64,000 bases of DNA from assembly GCF_018128945.1 (NCBI RefSeq), contig NZ_CP068393.1:1860001-1924000 (forward strand), in the 5' to 3' direction. Under the pieces are notes generated by a model. That model did not search any database. It had not been told where the DNA came from and was given only the letters and a program-made list of their open reading frames with translations. The translations under genes were made by a program, and so were the position numbers. Positions within the stretch are counted from its first letter, which is position 1, and every line of letters starts with the position of its first letter. The DNA comes from Aristaeella hokkaidonensis. Its GTDB lineage: Bacteria > Bacillota > Clostridia > Christensenellales > Aristaeellaceae. This document shows, piece by piece, positions 26,976 through 34,332 of this stretch.

Positions 26976-27812
26976 TTAAAGACTGAAAAAATCATTTGGC
27001 GACATGTAGTTAATACCTGAATGGAGGCGATCCGCATTGTAGTACATCTCAATGAAGTTCACGATTGTCCTGGCTGCTTCCTCAAACCGCAGTGAACGGA
27101 TATCATCCATTTCACATTCAAGCGTTCTCCAGAAGCTTTCAATCGGCTGGTTGTCATTCGGTTTCCCCGGCCTGGACATACTCTTTCGAAAGCCATGGCT
27201 TTCGACCAGTTCCTTCGTCTTCTTTGCTGTGTACTGGCATCCTCGGTCACTGTGGTACACCGCATTCTCTGGCCGCTTTGGGTTTCTTCCCACAGCCATT
27301 CTGAATGCATCCTGCACCAGCTTCTGTGTTTGCGTTTTAGCGATGCTCCATCCAACGATCCGTCTTGTCGCTACGTCTATAATGCCGCATACATAAACTT
27401 TTGTTCCGTGACATCTCAGCTCTGTTATGTCACTGCACCATAGATAGTTCGGCTGAACTACTTCGAATTTCTTCTTGATCAGGTTCTCTTCCAGATACTG
27501 TGGAGCATCCTTCTTCTCTTTTCTCCACTTTCTCCGTCTGCCGCACTTCGCTTTCAGTCCGTTCTTTCGCAGGATATTGCTTATCCGGTATTCACTAATC
27601 TCTATTCCTTTCCTTTGCAGTTCCTTCCGGATGCGTATCCTTCCATATCTTCCGTGGTTCTCTGCGAAAGACTGAACGACCGCTTTTTCCTCTTCTTTTT
27701 CTTCTTTTTCTGTCCGTTTCCTTTCTTTGTAGTAATTACTCTTTGACACACCCAGCACTTTGCATACTTCACTTACCGGATATTCCTTGAGTTCCTCTTT
27801 CGCAAACCTCAC
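26976..27812 (-). CDS. IS3-family transposase OrfB (integrase catalytic domain)
   Basis: 278 residues. An HTH_21 region (ENHGRYGRIRIRKELQ) precedes the rve integrase core: the first Asp in LWCSDITELRC, the second in YHSDRGCQYT and the Glu in NQPIESFWRTLECEM form the DDE triad. GTG start at 27812 overlaps the orfA stop (GTGA). The frame is also open upstream to a run of seven A in orfA, so an OrfAB fusion by -1 frameshift is expected. Confidence 0.93.
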   Translation of the reverse strand: MRFAKEELKEYPVSEVCKVLGVSKSNYYKERKRTEKEEKEEEKAVVQSFAENHGRYGRIRIRKELQRKGIEISEYRISNILRKNGLKAKCGRRRKWRKEKKDAPQYLEENLIKKKFEVVQPNYLWCSDITELRCHGTKVYVCGIIDVATRRIVGWSIAKTQTQKLVQDAFRMAVGRNPKRPENAVYHSDRGCQYTAKKTKELVESHGFRKSMSRPGKPNDNQPIESFWRTLECEMDDIRSLRFEEAARTIVNFIEMYYNADRLHSGINYMSPNDFFSL

Positions 27813-28102
27813 TCGTCTGCTGGGTGTTTCGCAAAGTATGCCGCTGCTTTTTTTAGGATCTCATTCTCCATTTTCAGCTTCTCATACTCTTTTCGAAGCT
27901 TCTTCAACTCGGCATCCGCTGCTCTCTGGTGTCCTTTCCCTACAAACGCTTCTTCTCCGTAGGTCTCGTATGCGCTTGTCCACTGGTACAGCAGGATCTT
28001 GTCTATCCCCAGTTTCTCCGCCACTACCGCATACTTGAGTCCATCTTTTAACACCAGTTCACATGCTTTGATCTTAAACTCTTTGCTGTATGTTCTATGC
28101 AT
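27809..28102 (-). CDS. IS3-family transposase OrfA
   Basis: 97 residues. N-terminal helix-turn-helix (YSKEFKIKACELVLKDGLKYAVVAEKLGI, conserved transposase_8 pattern) followed by a leucine-rich coiled coil (LKKLRKEYEKLKMENEILKKA). Near the 3' end, CTAAAAAAAG in frame offers a slippery A-AAA-AAA site for -1 frameshifting into orfB; no stop lies between it and the orfB start in that frame. Confidence 0.92.
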   Translation of the reverse strand: MHRTYSKEFKIKACELVLKDGLKYAVVAEKLGIDKILLYQWTSAYETYGEEAFVGKGHQRAADAELKKLRKEYEKLKMENEILKKAAAYFAKHPADE

Positions 28103-28170
28103 TTGTGTCCACCTCTTTCCTTTACTTTATCATTCAGTCTTCGAGGTGTCCACTTTTACTATACAACTCT

Positions 28171-28204
28171 CAAGTCTTCAGTCTTAAGTCTTAAGTTTTA
28201 AGTT
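28171..28204. repeat. TTMAGTN heptamer array
   Basis: AAGTC, TTCAGTC, TTAAGTC, TTAAGTT, TTAAGTT in strict 7-bp phase, immediately beyond the IS3 element's target duplication. The element seems to have landed at the edge of this array. Confidence 0.8.
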
Positions 28205-28209
28205 ATATC

Positions 28210-29088
28210 TCAGGTCCTGATCATGTCCAGCACCGGCATCGAAATCGTAAACTTCAGCCCCTTCTTTGTATTCTGTGCCAGTATCTGCCCATGATGCCGG
28301 TAAATAATCTCTTTCACAATGGCCAGGCCCAGGCCGGCACCCTTCTTGCTCTGTCCCTCCGCCCGGTAAAAGCGGTCAAACAGGTGGGGCAGGTCCTTCG
28401 GCGAGGCACCGCCGCCGTCGTCCTCCAGCGTGCAGTATAAAAACTTGTCCGTGGTTTCCATATAGATCCAGATATGTCCGTCTTCCGCCGTATGCTCACA
28501 GGCGTTCTTGAGCAGGTTCCGGAAAGCTTCCGCCAGCCATTTCTCGTCGCAGCGGATGGTCGCCTCCCCTTCAATGGTCAGCGTCCGTCCGGGCCACAGG
28601 GGATGCATCTGCTGCCAGTCCCGCTCAATCATCTTCCGGAGATCGCATTTCGCGTATTCAAACTGATAGCCGTCCGCGCAAAGCCTTTCCAGCCGCAGTA
28701 GGCTGCTGATCAGCGTTTCCATGCGCTCAATCTGGACAATCTGCTGTTCACAGTGGGGGCTGGAATCCATTTCGCAGTACAGCCGCAGGGAGGCCAGGGG
28801 CGTCTTCAGCTGATGGGAAATATCCGCCGTCAGGTTGCTGGTCCGCTTTGCCTCCTGGCGGAACCGTTCTTCGGCCACGTCAATGCGGTTCTGCATCTCC
28901 ATGGCGGCGTTCTCCACCTGCGCGATCGTATCCTCTTTCAGGGAAAGCGGCAGGTTCCCGCCGATCCCTACCAGGTAATCCTCCATATTTTCGGACAGCT
29001 GTTTCAGCCGCCTGTTGTTGCACAGGTGGCGGATTACGATTCCTGCCAGGATCAGCAGGAGGATTCCGCTGAGGATGTATCCAACCAT
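28210..29088 (-). CDS. Sensor histidine kinase
   Basis: 292 residues. A single N-terminal membrane helix (about residues 4-21), almost no external domain, then HisKA with ISHQLKTPLASL (phospho-His) and HATPase with NLLKNACEHTA, DDGGG and GAGLGLAIVKEI. The lack of a sensor domain suggests intramembrane sensing or sensing through a partner such as the ABC exporter. Its start lies inside the response regulator gene (37-bp overlap). Confidence 0.9.
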   Translation of the reverse strand: MVGYILSGILLLILAGIVIRHLCNNRRLKQLSENMEDYLVGIGGNLPLSLKEDTIAQVENAAMEMQNRIDVAEERFRQEAKRTSNLTADISHQLKTPLASLRLYCEMDSSPHCEQQIVQIERMETLISSLLRLERLCADGYQFEYAKCDLRKMIERDWQQMHPLWPGRTLTIEGEATIRCDEKWLAEAFRNLLKNACEHTAEDGHIWIYMETTDKFLYCTLEDDGGGASPKDLPHLFDRFYRAEGQSKKGAGLGLAIVKEIIYRHHGQILAQNTKKGLKFTISMPVLDMIRT

Positions 29089-29735
29089 TGATATCCCACT
29101 CCCCGAATGGTGCTGATGTGCTCAGCGCCCACCTTCTCCCGCAGCCGGCTCATATGCACCGACAGCGTGTTGTCATCGATAAACTTGCCGCCCTCGTCCC
29201 ACAGGACCTCCAGCAGGCGTTCCCGCGGCACCACGGACGGATGATCCATCAGCATGGTCACAATCTTGTATTCCGTCAGGGTCAGGGGCAGCGCTTCGCC
29301 GTCCTTCATCACCTGCATCCGTTCCCGGTTCACCACAAAGCCGCTCCGGCTGAGGGGCCGGACCGCCTGGCTGCTGCGCAGCAGCACCCGTACCCGGCTC
29401 AGCAGCTCCTGCATCCGGAAAGGCTTGGTCACATAATCATTTCCGCCGGAATCCAGCCCCCGGACCACGTCAAACTCCTCGCCCCGGGCGGTCAGGAAAA
29501 GTACCGGCCGGGTTTCACCGGCTTCCCGCCATTCCCGGCACAGGCTGACGCCGTCGCCGTCCGGCAGGCCCACGTCCATCACCATTGCCTGCACGGCGTC
29601 CGTCAGGCGTTCCCGGGCTTCCTTCAGGGAGCCGGCGGTGATTACCTCATATCCGTCCCGGACAAACAGCTCCGTCAGTCCTTCCCGCAGGTCGGTATCG
29701 TCTTCCACCAGCAGAATGGTATTCATCATCATCAT
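29052..29735 (-). CDS. Response regulator, OmpR family
   Basis: About 227 residues. Receiver domain with acidic pocket LLVEDDTDL, phospho-acceptor Asp in VMDVGLPDGDG, Thr in LFLTARG and Lys in YVTKPF, then a winged-helix DNA-binding domain ending IRGVGYQW. Four ATG codons in a row (29735-29724) follow GGAG, so the exact start is open; the third or fourth has the best RBS spacing. Paired with the kinase at 28210. Confidence 0.92.
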   Translation of the reverse strand: MMMMNTILLVEDDTDLREGLTELFVRDGYEVITAGSLKEARERLTDAVQAMVMDVGLPDGDGVSLCREWREAGETRPVLFLTARGEEFDVVRGLDSGGNDYVTKPFRMQELLSRVRVLLRSSQAVRPLSRSGFVVNRERMQVMKDGEALPLTLTEYKIVTMLMDHPSVVPRERLLEVLWDEGGKFIDDNTLSVHMSRLREKVGAEHISTIRGVGYQWLDTSSAESSC

Positions 29736-29850
29736 TCTCCGTTTCTGTATCCGTCCGCGCGCGTATACTGTGCGCATTCATGTTTTTATGATAGCACGCT
29801 GCAGGAAAGCGGGCAAGTCAGTGCCAAAATACAAAATAAATACAATTTCG

Positions 29851-29879
29851 TTGACATTCCGTTTTTGCGGTGCTACACT
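29851..29879 (+). promoter_or_regulatory. Promoter of the gntP-type permease
   Basis: TTGACA (29851-29856), 17 bp, TACACT (29874-29879) preceded by an extended TGC. Near-consensus sigma-A promoter, 55 bp before the permease start. Confidence 0.75.
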
Positions 29880-29934
29880 GCATATGGTATTGAACTGTTG
29901 GCGACAATTCCATATTTAGTAAGGAGGGTTTCTT

Positions 29935-31293
29935 ATGACCGGTCTTCCGCTTATCATCGCGTTCATTGTCGCGATCGTCCTGATGATCCTTCTGATCTCC
30001 AAGCTGAAGGTTCATCCTTTCCTGGCGATCATGGGCATTTCGCTGCTGCTCGCCATTGTTGCCGGTATCCCGCTGAAACAGATTCCCGATATCATCGGTT
30101 CGGGCTTCTCCGGGACCTTCACCTCCATTGGTATTGTCATCATCCTCGGTGCCTTCATCGGCGCTGTGCTGGAAAAGACCGGCGCTGCCCTGAAGCTGGC
30201 TGACATGGTGATCAAACTGGTGGGTGAAAAGAATCCCCAGCTGGCCATCGAGCTGATGGGCTGGGTGGTTTCCATCCCCGTCTTCTGCGACAGCGGCTTC
30301 GTTATCCTGAACCCCATCCGTAAAGCCCTGGTCAAGCGTACCGGCGTCTCCTCCGTGGCGATGACGGTCTGCCTCTCCTGCGGCCTTTACATCTCCCATG
30401 TGTTCATCCCGCCGACCCCCGGCCCCATCGCGGCGGCCCAGACCCTCGGTGCGGGAGATTACCTGCTCCTGGTCATCGGCATCGGCGTGCTGTGCTCCAT
30501 CTTCCCGCTGATTGCCGGCCTGATCTTCGCCAAGTTCATCGGCAAAAAGATCAAGAGTGCCGATGAGACCGTTGACAACGGCGAAGTGGTCAAGACCTAT
30601 GAAGAGCTCAAGGCCGAATACGGCAAGCTGCCGGGCGGTTGCAATGCCCTGGCTCCCCTGCTGATCCCGATCCTGCTGATGGCCCTGTCCTCCGTTTCCT
30701 CCATGGCCGGCTGGACCGGAGCTTTTGCTGACCTGCTGACCTTCCTGGGCAAACCCATCATGGCTCTGGCCGTCGGTGCTGTCCTGGCCATCATCCAGCT
30801 TTTCACTGCCGGCAAGGGCAAGGATTTCTACAATCTGACCAATGAAACCCTGAAGACTGTCGGACCGATCCTGTTCGTCACCGCGGCCGGCGGCGTACTT
30901 GGCAAGGTGATTTCCTCCTCCGATATGGTCAACTACATCACCGCCAACGCCACCACCCTGCAGGCCATCGGCATCTTCTTCCCCTTCCTGCTCGCGGCTA
31001 TCCTCAAGAGCGCACAGGGTTCCTCCACCGTCGCGATTACAACCACGGCCGGTATTGTGGCGCCGCTCCTCGGTGTGCTTGGCTTCACTGCTCCCGTGCA
31101 GATCGCCCTGGTGGTCATGGCCATCGGTGCCGGCGCAATGACCGTCTCCCATGCCAACGACAGCTACTTCTGGGTGGTTACCAACTTCGGTGATATGCAG
31201 CCTGAGCAGGGCTACAAGACCCAGACCCTGATGACCCTGGTCATCGGTATTGCTTCCATTATTGAGATCTTTATCCTCAGTCTGATTTTCTGA
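29935..31293 (+). CDS. GntP-family organic acid permease
   Basis: 452 residues with about 12 membrane helices and no signal peptide. The motifs SISLVGLFIPPTP-like region (HVFIPPTPGPIAAAQTLGA) and GFTAPVQIALVVMAIGAGAMTVSHANDSYFWVV are those of GntP gluconate/glycerate:H+ symporters. The downstream glycerate 2-kinase suggests glycerate rather than gluconate, by context. Start ATG 29935 after AAGGAGGG. Confidence 0.85.
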   Translation: MTGLPLIIAFIVAIVLMILLISKLKVHPFLAIMGISLLLAIVAGIPLKQIPDIIGSGFSGTFTSIGIVIILGAFIGAVLEKTGAALKLADMVIKLVGEKNPQLAIELMGWVVSIPVFCDSGFVILNPIRKALVKRTGVSSVAMTVCLSCGLYISHVFIPPTPGPIAAAQTLGAGDYLLLVIGIGVLCSIFPLIAGLIFAKFIGKKIKSADETVDNGEVVKTYEELKAEYGKLPGGCNALAPLLIPILLMALSSVSSMAGWTGAFADLLTFLGKPIMALAVGAVLAIIQLFTAGKGKDFYNLTNETLKTVGPILFVTAAGGVLGKVISSSDMVNYITANATTLQAIGIFFPFLLAAILKSAQGSSTVAITTTAGIVAPLLGVLGFTAPVQIALVVMAIGAGAMTVSHANDSYFWVVTNFGDMQPEQGYKTQTLMTLVIGIASIIEIFILSLIF

Positions 31294-31310
31294 TCTCAAC
31301 CAAAACCTCA

Positions 31311-31338
31311 GCGCACCATGCCTTCGGACATGGTGCGC
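31311..31338. terminator. Hairpin after the GntP permease gene
   Basis: Perfect 10-bp stem GCGCACCATG / CATGGTGCGC with an 8-nt loop that itself closes on CCTTCGG. It is followed by a pyrimidine tract (GTCTTCTTCTC) rather than a clean U-run, so it may only attenuate read-through to the glycerate kinase. Confidence 0.55.
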
Positions 31339-31374
31339 GTCTTCTTCTCATCCATCTACTTGCGATACGAAACC

Positions 31375-31500
31375 TGGTGTCATTCCGAGCATAGTCGAGG
31401 AATCCCTTACTACGTCCGAAGGACGCATTTATTCAAAGGATGGTGTAGCCATCCATCCATCGTTTTTAAGTTTTCAGTTTTCAGTATTCATTTTTCATTA
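31375..31500. repeat. Composite intergenic repeat between permease and glycerate kinase
   Basis: CATTCCGAGCATAGTCGAGG-AATCCC element (31375-31410), hairpin CGTCC-GAA-GGACG (about 31413-31425), a second hairpin GGATGG...CCATCC (31438-31454), then a heptamer array (31463-31500: TTTTAAGTT, TTCAGTT, TTCAGTA, TTCATTT, TTCATTA). Same order as at 26655. Confidence 0.8.
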
Positions 31501-31518
31501 TCATCCCTGGAGGTTTAT

Positions 31519-32751
31519 ATGAACCGACAATTGCGTGATCATGCGGATCAGATCGTCCGCGAAGCCATCGCGGCGGTACAGCCGGACGCGGCTGTGCAGC
31601 GTGCCCTTTCCGGCATGGAGTTCCCCGGCCGGGTACTGCTGGTAGCCGCCGGCAAAGCCGCGTGGCAGATGGCAAAGGCAGCTTCCGACTGCCTTGGCGA
31701 CCGGATTGAAAACGGCGTGGTCGTCACCAAATACGATCATGTCATGGGTCCCATCGCAAATTTCACCTGCTTTGAGGCAGGCCATCCGGTGCCGGATGAA
31801 AACTCCTTCCGGGGCACCCAGGCAGCCCTGGATCTCGTGGCGGACCTGTCGGAAAAGGACACTGTCCTCTTCCTCCTCTCCGGCGGCGGCAGCGCGCTGT
31901 TTGAAAAGCCGCTGGTCCCCGCGGAGGAGCTGCAGGATATCACCGGCCAGCTGCTGGCCTGCGGCGCGGATATTGTGGAGATCAACACCATCCGCAAACG
32001 CCTGTCCCAGGTCAAGGGCGGCCGTTTTGCCCAGCTCTGCTGGCCTGGCAAGGTGGAAGCCGTCGTCCTCTCCGATATCCTCGGGGATCCGCTGGACATG
32101 ATCGCTTCCGGTCCTGCCTGTCCGGACTCTGCCACCGCCGAGGACGCCCAGCGCATCCGGCAGAAGTACAACCTGCGGATGTCTGACGCGGCGGAACGCC
32201 TGCTGACGATTGAAACGCCCAAGACGCTGGATAACGTGCATACCCAGATCAACGGCAGTGTCCGGGAGCTGTGCGCGGCCGCGGCCGTCACCTGCCGGAA
32301 CCTGGGCTATGAACCTGTCCTCCTGACCGATCAGCTCTGCTGCCAGGCCCGGGAAGCCGGCAGCTTCCTCGCTTCCATCCTGAAAACCCACGCCGGGGAT
32401 CCCAAGGCTATGGCCTTCATCGCCGGCGGCGAAACGGTTGTAAAGCTGACCGGCCATGGAAAAGGCGGACGGAACCAGGAGATTGCTCTTTCCGCCGCGG
32501 CAGGCATCGCCGGGCTGGAACGGGCGGCGGTCTTCTCCGTCGGCAGCGACGGGACCGACGGCCCCACGGATGCCGCCGGCGGCTATGCGGACGGCGATAC
32601 CTGTGCGGAACTGCTGGCCCATGGCCTGTCCATTGACGCGGTGCTGCAGGACAACGACGCCTATCACGCCCTGGAGAAAACCGGCGGCCTGATCATCACC
32701 GGCCCCACCGGCACCAACGTGAATGACGTGGCTGTTGCCCTCCTGGACTGA
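31519..32751 (+). CDS. Glycerate 2-kinase, type II (MOFRL/DUF4147 family)
   Basis: 410 residues from ATG 31519 behind CTGGAGG; the frame is open upstream through the repeat but has no RBS there. N-terminal DUF4147 domain with AAGKAAWQMAKAA and LLSGGGSALFEKP, C-terminal MOFRL domain with GHGKGGRNQEIALSAA and GSDGTDGPTDAAGG. Phosphorylates D-glycerate to 2-phosphoglycerate, feeding lower glycolysis. Forms a glycerate-use pair with the permease upstream. Confidence 0.9.
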   Translation: MNRQLRDHADQIVREAIAAVQPDAAVQRALSGMEFPGRVLLVAAGKAAWQMAKAASDCLGDRIENGVVVTKYDHVMGPIANFTCFEAGHPVPDENSFRGTQAALDLVADLSEKDTVLFLLSGGGSALFEKPLVPAEELQDITGQLLACGADIVEINTIRKRLSQVKGGRFAQLCWPGKVEAVVLSDILGDPLDMIASGPACPDSATAEDAQRIRQKYNLRMSDAAERLLTIETPKTLDNVHTQINGSVRELCAAAAVTCRNLGYEPVLLTDQLCCQAREAGSFLASILKTHAGDPKAMAFIAGGETVVKLTGHGKGGRNQEIALSAAAGIAGLERAAVFSVGSDGTDGPTDAAGGYADGDTCAELLAHGLSIDAVLQDNDAYHALEKTGGLIITGPTGTNVNDVAVALLD

Positions 32752-32840
32752 CCGGTAAAACCCATGTGTCTGTTTTTGGCCAGATACGACATGTATGCTT
32801 AAACCTGTACAATTTGTCCCTGAAATCGCCTGAATTTCGA

Positions 32841-32868
32841 TTGTATTGCCATTTCTTTGTTGTATCAT
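32841..32868 (+). promoter_or_regulatory. Promoter of the 78-residue orphan gene
   Basis: TTGTAT (32841-32846), 16 bp, TATCAT (32863-32868). It lies 62 bp before the start codon. The remaining 32752-32840 sequence holds nothing recognised. Confidence 0.5.
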
Positions 32869-32930
32869 AGTTATACGGAAGGAGCCGTACAACTTCTTCC
32901 GGACATTCTGATCGCAAAGGAGTGAATACA

Positions 32931-33167
32931 ATGAAGATCAGAAATAATGATGAACTGAAACTGTTTGAAGAAACACTCGACCGCTGCGACGCTTCCGTGC
33001 TGGTTGTCACTGCGCAGGGTGATCAATATGACCTGAAAGATCCTGCACAGCGTTACCTGGGTATCGCAGAAATGATTCGTGGCGAAGGCATCAACGAGCC
33101 CGAACTGTTCGCTTCCTCCTATAAGGATGAAATGAAACTCTTCAACTACCTGAATGCCGTAGCGTAA
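32931..33167 (+). CDS. Small protein of unknown function, possible HPr-like fold
   Basis: 78 residues from ATG 32931, chosen over a GTG at 32922 because AAAGGAG is 9 bp from the ATG. Acidic, no Cys, no membrane segment. The order of predicted elements (helix around NDELKLFEETLDRC, strand SVLVVTAQ, helix PAQRYLGIAEMI, strand ELFASS, helix KDEMKLFNYLN) recalls an HPr-type domain without the phospho-His; this is a weak resemblance. It has its own promoter and a very strong terminator, typical of an abundant transcript. Confidence 0.7.
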   Translation: MKIRNNDELKLFEETLDRCDASVLVVTAQGDQYDLKDPAQRYLGIAEMIRGEGINEPELFASSYKDEMKLFNYLNAVA

Positions 33168-33183
33168 TTCAGTTCAAACAATC

Positions 33184-33222
33184 AAAAAGCCCACTTCCGT
33201 AGTTTCGGAAGTGGGCTTTTTC
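33184..33222. terminator. Strong bidirectional terminator
   Basis: Sixteen-bp perfect stem (33184-33199 / 33206-33221) with core AGCCCACTTCCG and a 6-nt loop, flanked by A and T runs. Ends the small-protein transcript and the GNAT gene from the other side. Confidence 0.92.
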
Positions 33223-33227
33223 CATCA

Positions 33228-33266
33228 TTTTTAAGTCTTAAGTTTTCAGTTTTCAGTATTAATTAT
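33228..33266. repeat. TTMAGTN heptamer array
   Basis: TTTTAAGTC, TTAAGTT, TTCAGTT, TTCAGTA, TTAATTA. It runs into the 3' end of the GNAT gene and supplies its last codons and stop. Confidence 0.8.
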
Positions 33267-34013
33267 TTCTGACTCGAGCGCCGCCCATGCCGGCCTGAAT
33301 CCGCTCTTCATCCCGTTCCGGATGGACCGCACATTGGACCAGGCCGCAGCATACAGCGGGATTTTCCCATGTTCAAAGATTGCCCGTGCCAGCCTGTTGG
33401 TCAGCGCGGATGCCACGCCTTTGCGCCGGTATTCCGGCAGCACGTCAATCCCGATCTGCCACATCTCCACGCAGTCATCGGAGCATCCCGCCAGGCCAAT
33501 CAGCTTGTCCCCGTCGTAGGCACCGTAGCCCAGCATATCCAGGTGCTTCTTCGCCGGACTGCTCAGCGCGTTACTCCATTCCGGCACATACAAATCCGTG
33601 AAATCCTCCGGATGCATTTCCCGCATCTCATAGGGACAGGTCAGTTCCGCACTGAAAACCGCGTCCGGATCCGGCAGGTAGAAGCTGTGCATCCAGGCCA
33701 CCCGGGCGCCTGCTTTCTGCAGGATTTTGTTCAGCTCATAGATGGCCATCGGCTCAAAGCACCGGTGAAACTTTTCCTGTCCGTTCACAAGCGCTTCCAC
33801 TTCCGGGATCAGGTCCTTCCGGCAGGAGGCCACGACGTTGGAGCCGTAGGAGACCAGCCTGCAGGTATTGGGGCTTTTCAGGAACTTGCTTGCCTGTTCC
33901 GATGCCTTGTTTTCAACGAATACATGGGTAACCCCGCGGAAGTCCTCTTCCCCGCAGGAACAGTCAATGGCTGACTGCCGCATCGCAGCCGCCAGGATCT
34001 CCTTGTACGTCAT
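33246..34013 (-). CDS. GNAT family N-acetyltransferase
   Basis: About 255 residues from ATG 34013 (AGGAGA at 8 bp); a GTG at 34019 would add two. The C-terminal GNAT domain shows MWQIGIDVLPEYRRKGVASALTNRLARAIF, where the R-x-x-G-x-A loop binds acetyl-CoA. The N-terminal half is a separate domain seen in similar clostridial acetyltransferases. Substrate unknown. The C-terminal EIINTEN is encoded by the heptamer array. Confidence 0.78.
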   Translation of the reverse strand: MTYKEILAAAMRQSAIDCSCGEEDFRGVTHVFVENKASEQASKFLKSPNTCRLVSYGSNVVASCRKDLIPEVEALVNGQEKFHRCFEPMAIYELNKILQKAGARVAWMHSFYLPDPDAVFSAELTCPYEMREMHPEDFTDLYVPEWSNALSSPAKKHLDMLGYGAYDGDKLIGLAGCSDDCVEMWQIGIDVLPEYRRKGVASALTNRLARAIFEHGKIPLYAAAWSNVRSIRNGMKSGFRPAWAALESEIINTEN

Positions 34014-34112
34014 ACACACTCTCTCCTGATCCTCTTTCAGATGGTTTTGTCATTATACAGCAAATCGGATTCATCCAAAAGTAACTAATCAGAAATTCTG
34101 CCCGTTATTCGG

Positions 34113-34224
34113 CGAAACGATTCACTTTTTTATCCTGTTTTTCATTTTCTCCCTTGACAAGCATGTATGCCTATATTATTCTATACACAAGCACCGGCGT
34201 TTATGCCGTAGAAATGAAACGTTA
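34113..34224 (+). promoter_or_regulatory. Promoter and two LacI-type operators of the fucose-type ABC operon
   Basis: Promoter TTGACA (34154-34159), 17 bp, TATTCT (34177-34182). Operator GAAACGATTC at 34114-34123 upstream of -35, and GAAACGTTAG at 34216-34225 downstream of the predicted start, about 100 bp apart. This spacing would allow looping or a roadblock. Confidence 0.65.
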
Positions 34225-34332
34225 GGTTATTGTAGGCTGTTATTCATATATTGAAGCCGTTGAAACCGGCTTGATTTCAGTCTTCATTTATATATTTGCA
34301 GCCTGATGATCATCACCAAAGGAGGATGCTTC

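Larger units (their letters stand above)
26956..28165 (-). mobile_element. IS3-family insertion sequence, complete
   Basis: 1210 bp with orfA and orfB. The ends are imperfect inverted repeats: TGTACAG...AGTGGACAC...AAGACTG from 26956 and, read from 28165 on the minus strand, TGTATAG...AGTGGACAC...AAGACTG. The flanking ACT on both sides (26953-26955 and 28166-28168) is a 3-bp target duplication. It lies in an intergenic region already rich in repeats, between the exporter operon and a two-component system. Confidence 0.93.

Noticed and set aside
29818..31299. 493-codon open frame antisense to the GntP permease
   Set aside because: Gly/Asp/Gln/His-rich product typical of the complement of membrane-protein codons; the sense gene has promoter, RBS and family motifs.
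31318..31518. Extended N-terminus for glycerate 2-kinase
   Set aside because: The extra codons are the intergenic repeat; the ATG at 31519 has a good RBS and matches the family start.
34020..34332. Riboswitch upstream of the sugar transporter
   Set aside because: No known aptamer pattern; the region is explained by a promoter and two operators.
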